From contig NZ_CP020373.1 in assembly GCF_003957745.1 (NCBI RefSeq), forward strand, positions 4,685,501 to 4,749,500: a stretch of DNA of 64,000 nt, written 5' to 3'. The translations under genes and the position numbers were made by a program. The notes beneath the pieces are model-generated. The model was not told where the DNA came from. It ran no database searches and saw nothing but the letters and a program-made list of their open reading frames with translations. The stretch is from Shewanella khirikhana (GTDB lineage Bacteria > Pseudomonadota > Gammaproteobacteria > Enterobacterales > Shewanellaceae). Positions 1 through 8,388 of the stretch are shown here, piece after piece. The stretch's first letter is position 1, and each line of letters opens with the position of its first letter.

Positions 1-464
1 AAGAAATCGCCCTGGCGGCTGCCAACAATCTCCACACCCTGCTTGGCATAGTGGGCGATGGTGTCGTTAAGCTCAGCCTCGGTGCGGCACACCTTGCTCA
101 TATTGCTCGAGTGCACTTCATCCCAGCAGACTTCAAAGTTGATGCCACGGTTTGCCGCCACGTGCAGCAGCACATCAATAAAGTAGCTGATTTCCAGATG
201 GGCATCGGCGCTTTTGGCACCCAAATGCACCGCGCGGCCCATAAGTACATAGACGCTGTCCACAATGGCATCGGCCTGCTCGACTTTGCTGTCGGCTTCG
301 GCAAGCTCGGTCAGCTCTTCGATAATCAGCGAAGAGTGCAGGGTGTCGGCCTTGTCATCCAGGCTGGCGCCGTCTTCCACCGGTAAATCGAAGGTGGTGC
401 GGAATTCGTGAATGTCCCGGTACAGTTTTTCATAGAGTGCCGGTGTCAGCATGGTCAGTTTCAT
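1..464 (-). CDS. MazG-like/PRA-PH family nucleotide pyrophosphohydrolase (C-terminus cut by window edge)
   Basis: The reading frame opens at an ATG (462-464, read leftward) and stays open to the window edge, so the C-terminus is missing. The N-terminal half carries an EELTELAEAD segment followed by DAIVDSVYVLMG, the metal-binding EExxE...D pattern of all-alpha NTP pyrophosphohydrolases (MazG / phosphoribosyl-ATP pyrophosphohydrolase fold). Further on, CWDEVHSSNMSK resembles the EVHxSNMSK segment of the same group. Family members hydrolyse nucleoside triphosphates or phosphoribosyl-ATP to monophosphate plus pyrophosphate in the cytoplasm; the substrate here cannot be told. It stands apart from the rightward gene at 559, with a short shared upstream region of 94 bp. 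The family call is fairly sure, the substrate is not. Confidence 0.8.
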   Translation of the reverse strand, partial: MKLTMLTPALYEKLYRDIHEFRTTFDLPVEDGASLDDKADTLHSSLIIEELTELAEADSKVEQADAIVDSVYVLMGRAVHLGAKSADAHLEISYFIDVLLHVAANRGINFEVCWDEVHSSNMSKVCRTEAELNDTIAHYAKQGVEIVGSRQGDF

Positions 465-558
465 GGCTCGCCTTTTTGCGGAAATTACGTGAGACTCGGG
501 ATGATAAAGAATTGCCTCGCCCGAGGCAAAACCCATTCAACCCAACCAAGGAGCCCGA

Positions 559-849
559 ATGCATCCCGCCAAGGTCGACCGTAACAAGCTGAATAAGCTC
601 ACCGACTTGCCCAATGTGGGGCCAGCCACTGCCAAAGATTTGGTATTACTGGGAATTCATCACCATGATGAGCTGAAGGGGCAAGATCCGCTGATGTTGT
701 ATTTGCGGCTGTGCGACCTCACAGGGCAGCGGCACGATCCTTGTGTACTTGATGTGTTTATGTCGTTGGTGGCTTTCAGTGAGGGGGATGACCCCAGGCC
801 ATGGTGGGATTACACCGAGGCGCGCAAAGCGCGATATCCAGAGATTTAG
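559..849 (+). CDS. Cdd1-type helix-hairpin-helix protein
   Basis: A 96-residue protein with LTDLPNVGPATAKDLVLLGI near the N-terminus. This is a helix-hairpin-helix non-specific DNA-binding motif (PNVGPATA hairpin), as in the short Cdd1 / 'pathogenicity locus' family, sometimes annotated as mitomycin-resistance proteins. The C-terminal half contains the conserved-looking DPCVLDVF and DPRPWWDYTEARK segments of that family. A good ribosome site (AAGGAG, about 549-554) precedes the ATG. There is no operon partner: the next gene points the other way. The family assignment is by motif and length; the cellular role of this family is not established. Confidence 0.75.
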   Translation: MHPAKVDRNKLNKLTDLPNVGPATAKDLVLLGIHHHDELKGQDPLMLYLRLCDLTGQRHDPCVLDVFMSLVAFSEGDDPRPWWDYTEARKARYPEI

Positions 850-850
850 A

Positions 851-894
851 AAAAGCCTTTCCCGCCGGAAAGTCGGCGTGCATGGCGGGAAAGG
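851..894 (-). terminator. Rho-independent terminator of the leftward CcmF/CcmH/DsbE-like set
   Basis: A perfect 11-bp inverted repeat (856-866 with 884-894, CCTTTCCCGCC arms, 17-nt loop) is followed on the minus strand by CTTTTTC. The U-tract exists only for leftward transcription, so it ends the operon whose last gene stops at 968. Confidence 0.7.
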
Positions 895-967
895 GGCACA
901 ACACTCTTTGGGTGGAGGAACCCGAAAAGACTCTTGCCTAGCAGGGTGGTTTGCAGGGAACCAGTTT

Positions 968-1573
968 TTAGACGGAAGGGGTTTCCATCAGGGTTTGTAG
1001 TTGCTCGCCGGTATACTTGTGGCCGAGCGCGCGCAAAAACGCCTCGGACTCCTTATCGCTCCAGTCAAGGAAACCTCGGACAAAGCCCACAAGGTTTCCT
1101 TCACCATCAAATACATAGGTTGCCGGTACCACGTTGGCGGGCATGATGGCCTCCACCTTCAACTGTGGGTCGAACCAGCTTTGATATTGCTCCAGCCCAT
1201 GGCGGCTCAAAAAGGCCGGAATGCCGGACGGATCTTCATCCAGCGACAGCGGCACTATTTCGATGGGCGCATCGATGAGCTGGGTTTGCAGCGCCTGCAG
1301 CGCCGGCATTTCCCGAAGGCAGGGGGCACACCAACTGGCCCACAGGTTCAGCACCACCAGTTTACCCTGATGCTCATCCAGGCGTTTGGCGTTGCCATCG
1401 ATATCGGCAAAGCGAATATCCGGGATGCTGCGGGCACGGCTGAGTTCCACAAACCCTGTCATCACCATGGGCTTGGCCAGCGGCTCGCCTGTGTCATAGG
1501 CCTTGTGTTGCAGGTTTCCGGCAGCCATGGCCGCGCTGCCAAACAGGCTCAGAATAATCAGCAAGATACGCAT
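968..1573 (-). CDS. Periplasmic TlpA/DsbE-like thiol:disulfide oxidoreductase (CcmG role) of the sir locus
   Basis: A 201-residue protein with an N-terminal signal sequence or anchor (MRILLIILSLFGSAAMA) and a thioredoxin fold. The active-site segment is NLWASWCAPCLREMPALQAL, a WCxxC pair as in DsbE/CcmG/TlpA proteins that reduce apocytochrome c cysteines or the haem lyase. A later VVPATYVFDGEGNLVGFVRG matches the cis-Pro and GxxxxxxxG end of this fold. It is the third and last gene of a leftward set (CcmF-like, CcmH-like, this one) with a 9-bp gap to its neighbour. The context, divergent from sirA, says it most likely keeps SirA haem-binding cysteines reduced for attachment of the special CX15CH haem. 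Family call sure; dedicated partner inferred. Confidence 0.88.
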   Translation of the reverse strand: MRILLIILSLFGSAAMAAGNLQHKAYDTGEPLAKPMVMTGFVELSRARSIPDIRFADIDGNAKRLDEHQGKLVVLNLWASWCAPCLREMPALQALQTQLIDAPIEIVPLSLDEDPSGIPAFLSRHGLEQYQSWFDPQLKVEAIMPANVVPATYVFDGEGNLVGFVRGFLDWSDKESEAFLRALGHKYTGEQLQTLMETPSV

Positions 1574-1582
1574 AGTTGTTCC

Positions 1583-2002
1583 TTATTGGGTTCGGGTGAG
1601 CCGGGTGAAGTTGGGCCTCAGGGCCAGTAATATCAGCCCCAAAAACAGCAGCACAGGCGCGCCCCACAGCAGCGCTGTGCCGAGGGTGAGTTTGGGCTGA
1701 TAACGGATCTGCTCACCGTATCTTTGGGTCATAAAATCGAGAATTTGCTCGCGGCTCTGACCCTGTTCCAGCATCAGGTAAATCTGTGCCTTGAGTTCGC
1801 TGGCAATAGCGGTTTCCGACTCAAACAGATTCTGATTGGTGGCCATGGGGCAGCGCAGTTCTTTGGCGATATCCATGGCGAGGCTGAGCCTATCTGTACC
1901 CTTTGAGCTGGCCACAGCATGGCCCTGGGCGGCACAGGCGCTTTGCTGCGGCGCCATTGCCAGCAACATGAATAACATCAGCGGCAAAAACAGCAACTTC
2001 AT
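1583..2002 (-). CDS. CcmH/NrfF-like cytochrome c maturation protein with only one cysteine in the usual pair
   Basis: A 139-residue protein: signal peptide (about 1-29), a helical CcmH domain, and a C-terminal membrane helix (about residues 113-130, LLWGAPVLLFLGLILLAL). CcmH and NrfF proteins carry LRCxxC as the redox pair that handles apocytochrome thiols; here the segment reads LRCPMATNQNLFES, so the second cysteine is absent while the NQN that follows it is kept. The downstream YLMLEQGQSREQILDFMTQRYG part is typical. The start at 2002 is chosen because GGAGG lies just before it and because ATG overlaps the TGA of the CcmF-like gene (coupled translation). Expected partner of the CcmF-like lyase. 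The altered active site is the notable point and suggests specialised handling of a single thiol. Confidence 0.88.
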   Translation of the reverse strand: MKLLFLPLMLFMLLAMAPQQSACAAQGHAVASSKGTDRLSLAMDIAKELRCPMATNQNLFESETAIASELKAQIYLMLEQGQSREQILDFMTQRYGEQIRYQPKLTLGTALLWGAPVLLFLGLILLALRPNFTRLTRTQ

Positions 2003-3966
2003 AAAACCTCCCCGGATATGGCTGGTGGTGAAGAGTGCACGGCCTGTGTTGAAGGGCGCGCTGAGCAGCCCTTTGCGCCTGCGGTGACTCGCCGGCCGGC
2101 AAGCGCCAGACACCTGATCAGAACTGGCAGCAGTACCGCCAGCATCATCAAGGCGCCGCCCAGCCATATCCAGCTCACCAGCGGCTTGATGGACAGGCGG
2201 ATGAGATAGGTGTTTTCATCGAGTTTCTGCCCCATGGACACATAAAAGTCCTGCCACAGACCATGGCTGATGCCTGCCTGGGACATTTCCATGCCATTGC
2301 TTTTGAAGCTTTGACGCTGTGGCAGCAGCCACAGGATGCGCTCGCCTTCGGCATTGAGCAGCTCAATTTGGCCTTCAATGGCTTGGAAGGCGCGGGTTTC
2401 CACCCGGGCGGTTTCGCGGTAAACAAAGCTGTAGTCGCCGCCCAGACTGGTGATGGTTTTGCCTGTGTCCGGCCCCATTCGCAGCACGGCTTCGGTTTCG
2501 TACTGACTGACAAAGGTGGCGCCAAGGATGCTGATAGCTACGCCAATGTGGGCCAGTCGCGCCCGGGAGCCCGGGCGTTTGCGGGCCTGGCGCCACAACG
2601 ACAGCTCGGCAAGGATTAGCCAGCAGGCGGCGCTCATGCCAAGCAGCGCCCAGATATCAGAGTCCGGCCGCTCAGTGGCTATCAAGCCAAGCGGCAAGAG
2701 CATCGCCAGTGCGGCGGCCAGCCATCGCTGGGATGCCGAGCCAAACCAGCGCCAGCCCATCAGCAGGGCCGCCAGCCACACCAGCGGCACAAACACACTG
2801 TTGAAGTAGGGGGCGCCCACGGAAATTTTGCCAAGGCCGCTCAGTTCATAAAGCAGCGGATACAGGGTGCCAAGCAGTACGGTCAGCGCCGCTGTGCTGA
2901 GGCTGACGATGCCGAGGGTCAAGGTCAGCGATTGCCGGTTCGCGGCTTGCCCGGATTGATGACCGGATTGATAGCCAGAATGGCGCAGGGCAAATAACCA
3001 CAGTGCAGGTATGAGACAGGCGCCAATCAGCGCCAGCAGACTCGTACCGCGCTCCGGGGAGCTGGCAAAGGCATGCACAGATTGCACTATGCCGGAGCGC
3101 ACCAAAAAGCTGCCCAGCAAACAGGTACCAAAGGCGGCAATGGCCAGCAGCTGAATAGCGCGTCCGGTTACAGATACGCCCTTGCCACAAAGGCTGTGCA
3201 GCAGCGCAGTGGTCAGCAGCCAGGGGATAAAGGCTGCGTTTTCAACCGGATCCCAAAACCACCAACCGCCCCAGCCAAGCTCGTTATAGGCCCACCAGGA
3301 CCCCAGCACATTGCCACCGGTCAAAAACAGCCAGCCAAGCAGGGTCAGGGTACGCAGTTGTTTGCGTGCCGCTGGCTGCTGCGCCGCCGTGGGTGGTTGC
3401 CAAAGCGCGGCCAGCACGGCCACAAAAATCAGGCATAAAAACACATAACCGATAAACAGCATCGGCGGGTGCAAAATCAGCCCTATATCCTGCAATACCG
3501 GGTTAAGGTCACGGCCTTCGGCTGGCACCCCCGGCAGTAATCGGGCAAAGGGGTTGGCCGAAAACACTATCACCAGGCCGAAACCGGCCAGCAGCCATTG
3601 GCTTAGCCCCAACCCTGGCTGGGATTTGAAAAACATCACCGCAAACAGCCCAAGCAAGCCAGCCCATAGCAGCAGTGAGCCCTCATGGCTGCCCCAAAGT
3701 GCTGCCACCTTGAAAACCGGTGGCAGCCCAGAGTTGGAATGGTTGGCCACATAGGCCACCGAAAAGTCATCTGTGAGGAAGCACAGCGCCAATATCAGCA
3801 TGGCACCCAGCCACAGCGTCGCACCCATCCAGGCCAGCGTCTGGGACAGCTGACATAAGTAGCGGGTGTATCTGGGTTGCCATTGGCCACTGACCATCAG
3901 GCAGCCGCCTCCCAGCCCCACTGTAGTGGCGAGAATAAGCAGATAGTGTCCGATTTCGGCAAGCAT
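1999..3966 (-). CDS. CcmF/NrfE-like haem lyase of the sir locus
   Basis: A 655-residue polytopic membrane protein with the tryptophan-rich WWD haem-handling segment of the CcmF family (LGWGGWWFWDPVENAAFIPW), conserved flanking histidines and many membrane helices. It ends with a soluble stretch and a last membrane helix, as in CcmF. CcmF-type proteins join haem to CXXCH cysteines on the periplasmic side of the inner membrane. Because this copy diverges from sirA rather than sitting in a general ccm operon, it is probably dedicated to the atypical CX15CH site of SirA, as the NrfE-type lyases are to special haem sites. It is the first gene of the leftward set and overlaps the next by 4 bp. The family is certain, the substrate inferred from position. 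I recall that literature names for such genes in S. oneidensis fall in the sirE-G range but cannot assign the letter. Confidence 0.9.
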   Translation of the reverse strand: MLAEIGHYLLILATTVGLGGGCLMVSGQWQPRYTRYLCQLSQTLAWMGATLWLGAMLILALCFLTDDFSVAYVANHSNSGLPPVFKVAALWGSHEGSLLLWAGLLGLFAVMFFKSQPGLGLSQWLLAGFGLVIVFSANPFARLLPGVPAEGRDLNPVLQDIGLILHPPMLFIGYVFLCLIFVAVLAALWQPPTAAQQPAARKQLRTLTLLGWLFLTGGNVLGSWWAYNELGWGGWWFWDPVENAAFIPWLLTTALLHSLCGKGVSVTGRAIQLLAIAAFGTCLLGSFLVRSGIVQSVHAFASSPERGTSLLALIGACLIPALWLFALRHSGYQSGHQSGQAANRQSLTLTLGIVSLSTAALTVLLGTLYPLLYELSGLGKISVGAPYFNSVFVPLVWLAALLMGWRWFGSASQRWLAAALAMLLPLGLIATERPDSDIWALLGMSAACWLILAELSLWRQARKRPGSRARLAHIGVAISILGATFVSQYETEAVLRMGPDTGKTITSLGGDYSFVYRETARVETRAFQAIEGQIELLNAEGERILWLLPQRQSFKSNGMEMSQAGISHGLWQDFYVSMGQKLDENTYLIRLSIKPLVSWIWLGGALMMLAVLLPVLIRCLALAGRRVTAGAKGCSARPSTQAVHSSPPAISGEVL

Positions 3967-4020
3967 AAAGGTGCTCTGGTGTTTGCAGGTGAGGGCACCT
4001 TAACGGCAAATCGTCGGGGG

Positions 4021-4042
4021 AAATGTGATCCCTCTCAAGGGC
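4021..4042. promoter_or_regulatory. CRP-like binding site in the divergent sir promoter region
   Basis: AAATGTGATC matches one half of the E. coli CRP consensus exactly, and after a four-base centre the other half keeps TCA of TCACA. It lies 55 bp upstream of the CcmF-like start and about 295 bp upstream of sirA. CRP is the known main activator of anaerobic respiration genes in Shewanella, so a site here makes sense; the second half is weak. The rest of the 369-bp intergenic region (3967-4335) holds the palindrome at 4089-4104 and a TTGACA at 4178 without a convincing -10. Confidence 0.45.
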
Positions 4043-4088
4043 GAAATCGGCTGTGTTTTTTTTCAGTTTTCAAGGGGGTATTCATAAG

Positions 4089-4104
4089 TTTTGAGAACTC
4101 AAAA
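4089..4104. repeat. Perfect 16-bp palindrome in the sirA upstream region
   Basis: TTTTGAG-AA-CTCAAAA is a perfect inverted repeat with 7-bp arms. It does not fit FNR (TTGAT-N4-ATCAA) or CRP spacing. It may be the operator of another dimeric regulator or a chance AT-rich palindrome. Confidence 0.5.
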
Positions 4105-4335
4105 AAGGCATTTTTACATCTGAATTGATGTGATCCTGCTGCAGCTAACATTAAGAAAAATAATGAAATTTACCTTTTTGACAATTCCTGAGATATAAGC
4201 CGTTTTCCAGTGTGCGCCAGCGCAGATTTTTTCCCTTCACTCCCACTCATTATGGCCTCGCTCAAGTCGTTGACCGCTCTGGCAAGTGCGCCGGGGCGGC
4301 AAGAAAACAAACAAAGATGATGAGAGGAGAGTGTG

Positions 4336-6381
4336 ATGAAACCATGGAAATCCAGGACGGCACTGTCAGTGCTGTTAAGCCTGGGTAGCGTCGCCTTATC
4401 CGGCGCTGCCGTTGCGGCCTCTGAAGGGGACCCGGGCTATGGCAATAAGAACATGGGCAAGTCTGCCCAGAAGGTCATTGCCAATCCGGATCTGACCGAA
4501 GAAAGCAAGGGCGTGAAAACCCTGCAGGACTACATTGTTCAGGAAAAAGAGCTGTTTGACTTCCTGTTCCAGAACCACCCTGTATTCAAGTACGCCGAAG
4601 AAGGCCGTATCAAGGGGACCTACCGTATTTCTGACCGGGGTGAAGAATACCTCGATCAGGGCAATAGCCAGAAATACAGTGAGCGCGTTGGCCGCCCAAT
4701 GGCGGTGCAATACCGTTTGGGTGCCAAGTCGATTCTTGATTATCCCAACAAGTTTGTTGGCCCCGAGAAGTGCGGTGAGTGTCACGCGGTGCAGTACGAG
4801 AAGTGGAAACGCTCCCGTCACGCCAAGACTATCCGCTTCCCGGGCGATCACCCTGAGGTGGATAACGACCTCAAGCAAAAAATGTATGGCTCAGAGGCAT
4901 CTATCCTGCCTGATGGCGTGACCGCCGAAGCCATTTACGCCACCGTGGGTACACCACGTACCAAGTACGGCTTTATCGACAGCTATCTGGTGCGCGGCAG
5001 CTACCACATCAAAGATGGTCTGCTCAAAGACGGCACCGGCACCCTGGTGGCGGGCGGTAACCAGTTTTCCCGTGGCTGGGCCGAATGGCTGACCCCGGAA
5101 ATGGCCAAGAAAATCAACAAGGCGATTCCTGGCTTCCCAACCGAAATGAAGGACTTTGGCGCCAGTGGCTCCCACCAGTGGGGCATGACCTCCTATGGTG
5201 CCAAGTACGAAAAAGACTTCCTGTTCCAGCCTGCCAGTTCCTACTGCGAGGTGTGCCATACCTTTAAGTTTGACTTCCAGAGCAAGGATGAATTCTTAAG
5301 CGCCCTGGGCGACCCCAAGAAGCTGCAGGAACACACCATCAGTAAAGGTATCGCCTGTGAAGAGTGTCACGGCGCCGGTGGTCACCTCGACGGCGGTGTG
5401 GGCGGCGGTATGCCATCCAACTGTGAACGTTGTCACCAGCGGTTCAACTTTATCGATGAACTGGCAGACACCCCACAGGGCAAGGAAAAGATGGAGTACG
5501 CCTTCAACGTGAAGATGAAGTCGGCCTGTCCATCCTGTGGTACCGAAGGCTCGCAAATGTTCATGTCGGCTCACTACGACAAGGGCATGCGCTGCGCTAC
5601 CTGTCACGACCCTCACGAAGTGACCGGCAACGATTGGCAGTCAGGCTTCACCAAGCCAACCCTCAAGAAAGAATGTACCGACTGTCACACAGTGCAGGCG
5701 GAAGTGGCCAAAAACACCGACACCCACAGCAACAGCACCTGTACCAGCTGTCACATGCCCAACATGGGCAGCTGTGAGAACTTCACCGCCATTCAGTATC
5801 CGGATCAGGCCGGTTTCGATGCGGTGCGTAAGTCTCACCTGTGGAAGATTGACGTGAGCCCTGACCGCAAGACCCTCAACCCACCGGAAGGCAAGCCACG
5901 GGAATCCACCACCAAGGGCTGGACTGTGGCCCAGGACGAGAACGGCCATGGCTACCTCGACCTGATGTGGAGCTGTGCCCGTACTGCGATTTCCGACCAC
6001 TCAGTGGTGGAAGGCAAGGGCTGTCACAGCCAGTTCCAGTCTGAGCTGGAAGTTGGCCTGCACTTCGAAGACCAGATGGAAATCTACGGCGAAGTGATGA
6101 AGTGGCAGACCCCGGTGAAAGAGGTGTTCGAGAAGGTGGAACAGGCACTGGTACGCATCGACAAACTGATGGAAGTGACTGTGCTGAACGTGGATGACAA
6201 GACCCAGGTATTGCTGCTGACCGACAAGGCCCGCGATACCGTCGACATGGTCCGTAAAGACGGTTCATGGGGTGTTCACGGCCCACGCTATATCCAGAAA
6301 CGTCTGGATGCGGCCCTGACCTACGTCACCCAGGCCCAGAACATTCTGGATGCCAGCGGCACTACCGCCAAAACCCTGTAA
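4336..6381 (+). CDS. sirA: Octaheme cytochrome c dissimilatory sulfite reductase SirA
   Basis: A 681-residue periplasmic protein with a signal peptide (cleavage near ALSGAAVAA, about residue 27). Seven CXXCH haem sites start at about residues 146, 304, 341, 363, 420, 447 and 469. An eighth, unusual CX15CH site runs from Cys547 to Cys563-His, the hallmark of SirA/MccA sulfite reductases. A non-haem CPSC pair lies near 398-401; in Wolinella MccA, cysteines hold a copper ion beside the active haem, so this pair is a candidate copper ligand. The enzyme reduces sulfite to sulfide with six electrons in anaerobic respiration. ATG 4336 is preferred over the GTG just before it because AGGAGA ends 5 bases upstream. 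The gene heads the rightward sir genes and diverges from the haem lyase set. Confidence 0.95.
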   Translation: MKPWKSRTALSVLLSLGSVALSGAAVAASEGDPGYGNKNMGKSAQKVIANPDLTEESKGVKTLQDYIVQEKELFDFLFQNHPVFKYAEEGRIKGTYRISDRGEEYLDQGNSQKYSERVGRPMAVQYRLGAKSILDYPNKFVGPEKCGECHAVQYEKWKRSRHAKTIRFPGDHPEVDNDLKQKMYGSEASILPDGVTAEAIYATVGTPRTKYGFIDSYLVRGSYHIKDGLLKDGTGTLVAGGNQFSRGWAEWLTPEMAKKINKAIPGFPTEMKDFGASGSHQWGMTSYGAKYEKDFLFQPASSYCEVCHTFKFDFQSKDEFLSALGDPKKLQEHTISKGIACEECHGAGGHLDGGVGGGMPSNCERCHQRFNFIDELADTPQGKEKMEYAFNVKMKSACPSCGTEGSQMFMSAHYDKGMRCATCHDPHEVTGNDWQSGFTKPTLKKECTDCHTVQAEVAKNTDTHSNSTCTSCHMPNMGSCENFTAIQYPDQAGFDAVRKSHLWKIDVSPDRKTLNPPEGKPRESTTKGWTVAQDENGHGYLDLMWSCARTAISDHSVVEGKGCHSQFQSELEVGLHFEDQMEIYGEVMKWQTPVKEVFEKVEQALVRIDKLMEVTVLNVDDKTQVLLLTDKARDTVDMVRKDGSWGVHGPRYIQKRLDAALTYVTQAQNILDASGTTAKTL

Positions 6382-6389
6382 TACCCAAG

Positions 6390-6411
6390 GCCCCCGGCTA
6401 AGGTCGGGGGC
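6390..6411 (+). other. GC-rich stem-loop between sirA and the rhodanese gene
   Basis: GCCCCCG (6390-6396) pairs with CGGGGGC (6405-6411) over an 8-base loop and has no U-tract. It may stabilise the sirA 3' end or partly limit read-through so that SirA is made in excess over the downstream proteins. Confidence 0.5.
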
Positions 6412-6428
6412 AGCAAGAGAGGATGCTG

Positions 6429-6869
6429 ATGCGAAACCCAAGCCTGTATCTGTGGCCGGCGCTGCTGGCGCTTGGCGCCCCCTTTGTCCTGACCAGTGAG
6501 TGTCAGGCAGGCGGTGGCGGCGAGCTTAAACCCGCAGTGCGCTACGAGGCCGAGCTTAACCAGATCTCCATGATGGAGGCCGAGTCACTGCTCGGTCAGC
6601 CCAATGTGCACTTCTTCGATGTGAACACCCTGGAAATCTGGGCCGATGGCTACCTGCCCGGCGCCGTGTTTTTCAACGTGCGCGACTGGCAGAAGCTGCT
6701 GCCCGCAAACAAGAGCGCCACTCTGGTGTTCTATTGCGCCAACCGCCTGTGCACCGCCAGCGTGCTGGCTGCGCGGGAAGTGATGAAGCTTGGCTACACA
6801 GATGTGCGCCAGATGCCTGACGGGGTCTATGGCTGGCGCATTTCCGGCAGGCCGGTGGAAAAGCCCTGA
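6429..6869 (+). CDS. Exported rhodanese-like protein of the sir locus
   Basis: A 146-residue protein with an N-terminal signal sequence (LYLWPALLALGAPFVL) followed by one rhodanese domain. The active-site loop reads CANRLCTAS, giving a catalytic-position cysteine in the usual six-residue loop, and HFFDVNTLEIWADGYLPGA is the standard rhodanese N-terminal signature. Rhodaneses carry sulfane sulfur or sense thiols; in the periplasm next to a sulfite-to-sulfide reductase it may handle sulfur products or guard thiols. ATG 6429 is preferred to ATG 6423 because GAGAGG ends at 6422, giving 6 bases of spacing rather than none. It follows sirA by 47 bp. Domain sure, substrate unknown. Confidence 0.85.
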   Translation: MRNPSLYLWPALLALGAPFVLTSECQAGGGGELKPAVRYEAELNQISMMEAESLLGQPNVHFFDVNTLEIWADGYLPGAVFFNVRDWQKLLPANKSATLVFYCANRLCTASVLAAREVMKLGYTDVRQMPDGVYGWRISGRPVEKP

Positions 6870-6898
6870 TCCCCTTTTTGCTTTTGGAGAAAGTAGTA

Positions 6899-7642
6899 AT
6901 GAAATCAATCCAGTTCAAATTTAAAACCCTCACCCTGGCCCTGTCTGGAGTGTGTCTTTCACTGTCTGTTGCTGCCGCCGATGCCCCTGCGGATGAGTCC
7001 TATGCGCTGGGCGCCTCTGTGGGCAGCTATGTGTCCAATCAGCTCTATCAACATGCCGAACTTGGTGAAAACGCCGAGGTGGCCAAGGTGATTGAAGGCT
7101 TCGTCGATGCCCTCAAAAACCAAAGCAAACTCAGCGATGACGTCATTGTTGGCCTTTTGAACGACAGAGCCGAGCGGCTGAACACTGCCCGTGACGCCAA
7201 ACTGGCCGAGCTTGCCGCCGAGCAAAAGGCCCGCAGCGAGGCGTTTTTGGCCTCCAACGCAAGCAACGCTAAGGTCACCACCCTGGAGTCTGGGGTGCAG
7301 CTGGAGATGCTCAGCGAAGGTAAGGGTGAGCAGCCCAAGCCTGAGGATGTGGTCACAGTGAAATACCGCGGCACCTTAAGCGACGGCAGGGAGTTTGAGA
7401 ACACCGGCGACACCCCGGCACGCTTTGCGCTGATGACGGTGATCCCGGGGCTCGAGCAGGGTATCCGTCAGCTGCGCGAAGGCGGCAAGGCGAAAATCCT
7501 GATCCCCGCCGACCTCGCCTACGGCAAGGACGGTGCCGGAGTCATTCCGCCCGAGGCAGCGGTGATGTTCGAACTTGAACTGGTCAAAGTCGAACAGCCT
7601 GGCAAGGGTGACCACGGCGCCATGATGGGCATGGGTCACTGA
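6899..7642 (+). CDS. Periplasmic FKBP-type peptidyl-prolyl isomerase (FkpA-like) of the sir locus
   Basis: A 247-residue protein with a signal peptide (cleavage near SVAAA), an FKBP N-terminal dimerisation region (YALGASVGSYVSNQLYQ) rich in helices up to about residue 125, and a C-terminal FKBP catalytic domain (VTVKYRGTLSDGREFENT, VIPGLEQGIRQLREGGKAKI, IPADLAYGKDGAGVIPPEA). Such enzymes speed proline isomerisation and act as chaperones in the periplasm. Its place between sirA and sirC suggests help in folding SirA. Start 6899 is chosen over an upstream in-frame ATG at 6878 because GGAGA lies 8 bases before it and the signal peptide begins there. A His/Met/Gly tail (GDHGAMMGMGH) could bind metal, perhaps copper; this is speculative. 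Confidence 0.9.
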   Translation: MKSIQFKFKTLTLALSGVCLSLSVAAADAPADESYALGASVGSYVSNQLYQHAELGENAEVAKVIEGFVDALKNQSKLSDDVIVGLLNDRAERLNTARDAKLAELAAEQKARSEAFLASNASNAKVTTLESGVQLEMLSEGKGEQPKPEDVVTVKYRGTLSDGREFENTGDTPARFALMTVIPGLEQGIRQLREGGKAKILIPADLAYGKDGAGVIPPEAAVMFELELVKVEQPGKGDHGAMMGMGH

Positions 7643-7686
7643 GGCGCGGATGAGTCATTGAGTTTGGTAACCCGAAGGATGTTGTC

Positions 7687-8373
7687 ATGACGCTGCTGAT
7701 AGTGCTCATCGCCATAAGTTTGCTGGTCCCTGCCGCGCTGGCATTCGGTCATCTGCGTGCCAGCGCCGGGGGCGAGGCCACCGACGCCTGGCTGCCCATC
7801 TCCCTGGTGTGCCTGTTGCTGCCGCTGGCGGCAGCCATGTACGCCGGGCAGGGGGCCTTTGGGCAGTGGCAAACGGCAAGAGTAGATGAGCGTATCGACT
7901 ATCAGCTGGCTGGCCGTATCACAGAGGCGCGCCGCGAGCTGGAAGCCCGGCCCGGCGATGTCGTAGTGATGCGAAAGCTCGCCGGACTTTACAGCGAGGG
8001 CAGCCGCTACAGTGAGGCCGCGAGTCTGTGGCAGCAAGTGCGTTTGCTTGAAGGGGAAAAGAGCGAACTTTTCACCCGCGAAGCCGAGGCACTCTACTAC
8101 CGTGATGGCCGCATCTTAAGCCAAACCAGCTCTGGGCTTATCGCCCGCGCCCTGGCTATCGACCCCTTTGATTTGCAAAGCCGCCTGCTGCTGGCCACCG
8201 CCTTTTATCAGGCCGGTGCCTTCAGTGCCGCCCGAGGGCAGTGGCAATGGCTGCTGGACAGCAACGTAGGGGAAACCAGGCGCGAGGCCATAGAACGCGC
8301 AATTGCCCGTGTCGATGCCCGTATCGAGGCTCGTGTCGAAGCCAGGCTGAAAGATAACAGGGTCAATCCATGA
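7687..8373 (+). CDS. Membrane-anchored TPR protein (CcmI/NrfG-like) of the sir locus
   Basis: A 228-residue protein with two N-terminal membrane helices (about 2-22 and 36-55) and a TPR-like helical domain facing the periplasm (ITEARRELEARPGDVVVMRKLAGLYSEGSRYSEAASLWQQV, split over two repeats, then a third near AFYQAGAFSAARGQWQWLL). This arrangement, two helices then TPRs, is that of CcmI/CycH and NrfG, which present apocytochrome c tails to the CcmF-CcmH lyase. In context it would bring SirA to the dedicated lyase. It lies 44 bp after the isomerase gene and 15 bp before sirC. The architecture is clear; the apo-SirA chaperone role is inferred. Confidence 0.8.
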   Translation: MTLLIVLIAISLLVPAALAFGHLRASAGGEATDAWLPISLVCLLLPLAAAMYAGQGAFGQWQTARVDERIDYQLAGRITEARRELEARPGDVVVMRKLAGLYSEGSRYSEAASLWQQVRLLEGEKSELFTREAEALYYRDGRILSQTSSGLIARALAIDPFDLQSRLLLATAFYQAGAFSAARGQWQWLLDSNVGETRREAIERAIARVDARIEARVEARLKDNRVNP

Positions 8374-8388
8374 CCCGAGGAGGAATGT

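Noticed and set aside
4178..4183. TTGACA as -35 box for sirA
   Set aside because: No -10 hexamer at 16-18 bp spacing; I do not call a promoter from it.
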